A stretch of DNA of 16,779 nucleotides from an uncultured Cyanobium sp. (GTDB lineage Bacteria; Cyanobacteriota; Cyanobacteriia; PCC-6307; Cyanobiaceae). The notes below the pieces were generated by a model. That model was not told the DNA's origin. It was given only the letters and a program-made list of their open reading frames with translations, and did not search any database. The translations under genes were made by a program, and so were the position numbers. The stretch is from assembly GCA_937919075.1 (NCBI GenBank), contig CALFOF010000381.1:1-16779 (forward strand). Reading direction: 5' to 3'. The first letter of the stretch is position 1. Each line of letters starts with the position of its first letter. Of the stretch, positions 15,256 through 16,779 are shown piece after piece.

Positions 15256-16104
15256 TCACCCGCCCGCATCACCAACCGGGGGTTTGCCCACCGTGCGCTG
15301 GGCGATGAAGTAGGCGGCCAGGGAGCTGCCGAGGAAGCCAAGGCTGTTGCGCAGCACCGGCAGCAGGTCGGAGGTGCGGGTCACCACCGGGCCGAGACCA
15401 AACACCACAAACAGCATCACCCACAGCGGCGAGAGCAGCAGCACCCAGCTCCAGGCCACGGTGTCCTCTTCCTTGCGCGGATAGGCGGCGAAGCCCACGA
15501 TCAAGCCACCCAGCACTGAGGTGCAGAAGGTGAGCAGCCATTGCTCCTGCGGCAGACCGGGCACCACCTGGCAGCCGCCGCGCTCCAGGCAGGTCTGCAC
15601 GGCGCCGAGTGCCGCCACGATCGCCCCGTCTTCGCCGTTGTCGCGCACATAGAACTGATTGCCGTAGCGCGTCTGCAGCTCCACCCAGAAGGTGCGCGGC
15701 ATCAACGCGAACAGGGCATCGCCCACGTTGAAGTTCAGCAGGTTGCCGCCGCGGGGATCGGCCACCAGCAGCACGCTGCGCTCATCGAGATCCCAGTACT
15801 GCTTCACCGCCAGCCCCGGGGTGCGCTCGTACTGGGTGAGCACCCGCAACTTCCAGCCGCTGGAATCCTCAAAGCGGTCGAGCTTGTCTTCCAGGGCGGC
15901 GCGCTGGCCGTCGGTGAGCGCCCGGGCCAGATCGATCACCGGCGTGGGGTGATCGGGCAGCAGCTCCGGGTTGTCGGCGGCGAAGGCGGGCGCCGGCGGC
16001 CACAACAACAGCAGGGCGGCCAGCAGCGCCAGCCAGGGCCCTGCCGCGCAGCGGCGCCGGGGCAACGGCGAAGCCGGCGAGCGGGAGGTGGAGGAACGGC
16101 CCAT
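15256..16104 (-). CDS. psb32: Psb32 (TLP18.3-like TPM-domain) photosystem II repair protein
   Basis: Psb32 is the cyanobacterial counterpart of plant TLP18.3 and protects photosystem II and aids its repair after photodamage. The 282-residue product starts at ATG 16102-16104 with a basic, proline-rich leader and a long hydrophobic signal ending WPPAPAFA (35-42). The TPM domain (about 45-185) follows: VIDLARALTDGQRAALEDKL (56-75), WKLRVLTQYERTPG, YWDLDERSVLLVADPRGGN and FNVGDALFALMPRTFW. The C-terminal part has hydrophobic segments near 188-207, 216-240 and 249-268, more than the single anchor described for many family members. Its promoter must lie in the 47-base gap shared with the divergent methyltransferase gene. 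Another TPM-domain protein is the only reasonable alternative. Confidence 0.87.
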   Translation of the reverse strand: MGRSSTSRSPASPLPRRRCAAGPWLALLAALLLLWPPAPAFAADNPELLPDHPTPVIDLARALTDGQRAALEDKLDRFEDSSGWKLRVLTQYERTPGLAVKQYWDLDERSVLLVADPRGGNLLNFNVGDALFALMPRTFWVELQTRYGNQFYVRDNGEDGAIVAALGAVQTCLERGGCQVVPGLPQEQWLLTFCTSVLGGLIVGFAAYPRKEEDTVAWSWVLLLSPLWVMLFVVFGLGPVVTRTSDLLPVLRNSLGFLGSSLAAYFIAQRTVGKPPVGDAGG

Positions 16105-16151
16105 GCGGCAGGTTCAATGTGTTCCGATTCTCTTTACCGCCAGGCCTGCCC

Positions 16152-16779
16152 GTGTCCGTTCCCCTCTGGCTGCAACAGCGTCTTAACGCGGCCGGCGGCA
16201 GCGTGTCTTTCCGCACCTACATGGACTGGGCCCTGCACGACCCCGACCACGGCGCTTACGGAGCCGGCCGCCTGCGCATCGGCCGCACCGGCGACTTCGT
16301 GACCGCCCCGGCGCTCGGCCCGGAGTTTGCCGCCCTGCTGGCCCCCCAGCTGGCCCAGTGGCTGCAGCAACTGGAGGCCAACCGGCCCTTGGCCCTGGTG
16401 GAGATAGGTCCAGGCGAAGGCCAGCTGGCGGGCCAGTTGGCGGAGGCGCTGGTGGCCGGCTGGCCCCAGCTGGCCGCCCGCACCGAACTGGTGCTGGTGG
16501 AACCCAATGCCGGCATGGCCGCCCGCCAGCGGCAGCGGCTGCAGCACTGCCCGCTGCCGGTGCGTTGGCGCAACTTCGAGCAACTGGCGGCGGCGCCGGT
16601 GGCCGGCGTGGTGGTGGCCCATGAGGTGCTCGATGCCCTGGCGGTGGAGCGGATCGTGTCGGACGGGGCGGCCTGGCGCCACCAGCAGGTGACGCTCCAC
16701 CAGGGGGCGTTACGGCTGGAGCCCGGCGCACCCCTGGAGCCGGAAGCGGCGGCGCGGCTGCAGCCGTTGGGGCTGGCGG
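16152..16779 (+). CDS. MidA/NDUFAF7-type SAM-dependent methyltransferase (cut by right edge)
   Basis: The visible 209 residues match the COG1565/DUF185 family, whose mitochondrial member NDUFAF7 methylates an arginine of complex I subunit NDUFS2. A role on the related NDH-1 complex in cyanobacteria is a possibility only. Family marks are FRTYMDWALHDPDHGAYG (20-37), GDFVTAPALGPEF (47-59), the SAM-binding motif LVEIGPGEGQL (82-92) and LVLVEPN. The motif usually written NE(V/L/F)xDALP appears as HEVLDALAV (157-165), with Asn and Pro replaced. The start is GTG 16152-16154. It is divergent from psb32. The C-terminal half lies outside the window. Confidence 0.88.
   Translation, partial: MSVPLWLQQRLNAAGGSVSFRTYMDWALHDPDHGAYGAGRLRIGRTGDFVTAPALGPEFAALLAPQLAQWLQQLEANRPLALVEIGPGEGQLAGQLAEALVAGWPQLAARTELVLVEPNAGMAARQRQRLQHCPLPVRWRNFEQLAAAPVAGVVVAHEVLDALAVERIVSDGAAWRHQQVTLHQGALRLEPGAPLEPEAAARLQPLGLA

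Overview
The window reads as chromosomal DNA of a GC-rich cyanobacterium, most likely a picocyanobacterium of the Cyanobium/Synechococcus group. Three things point there: a Psb32/TLP18.3-type photosystem II repair gene (15256-16104, minus), five exact copies of the cyanobacterial HIP1 octamer GCGATCGC, and several gene families typical of cyanobacteria. The genus is inferred. Coding density is very high, most starts are GTG or TTG, and many genes overlap or nearly touch. I see no tRNA, rRNA, insertion sequence, phage block or CRISPR array.

Left part (1-3236): the N-terminal 371 codons of glycogen phosphorylase (glgP) run off the left edge on the minus strand. Divergent from it is a 648-residue two-Rossmann, two-helix membrane protein that looks like an RCK ion channel without a K+ selectivity filter.

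Middle part (3237-12085, all minus strand): in transcription order this holds nadA, a beta-CASP/MBL exonuclease, a candidate 45-residue small protein, an ATP-dependent DNA ligase, a 284-base gap, a DUF350 membrane protein, a DEXH (Lhr-type) helicase, a PspA/IM30 coiled-coil protein and a membrane-anchored PstS-like binding protein. Exonuclease, ligase and helicase are the known 'ligase-associated DNA damage response' set. Here it is interleaved with what looks like an envelope-stress module (DUF350 + PspA + PstS-like protein). This mixed cluster is the best candidate for an under-described system in the window.

Right part (12084-16779): a calcineurin-type metallophosphoesterase and a GT-B glycosyltransferase-like protein overlap by 7 bases on the plus strand. 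A 478-base AT-richer non-coding stretch follows. It contains a hairpin plus T7 terminator that points the 'wrong' way, an inverted repeat and a doubtful 57-codon ORF. Then come a secreted phage-lambda-R-type (GH104) lysozyme, the convergent psb32, and a divergent MidA/NDUFAF7-type methyltransferase cut by the right edge.

Functionally the window combines glycogen breakdown, NAD biosynthesis, DNA break/crosslink repair, envelope stress and photosystem upkeep. All function calls rest on motif recognition by eye; no database search was possible.
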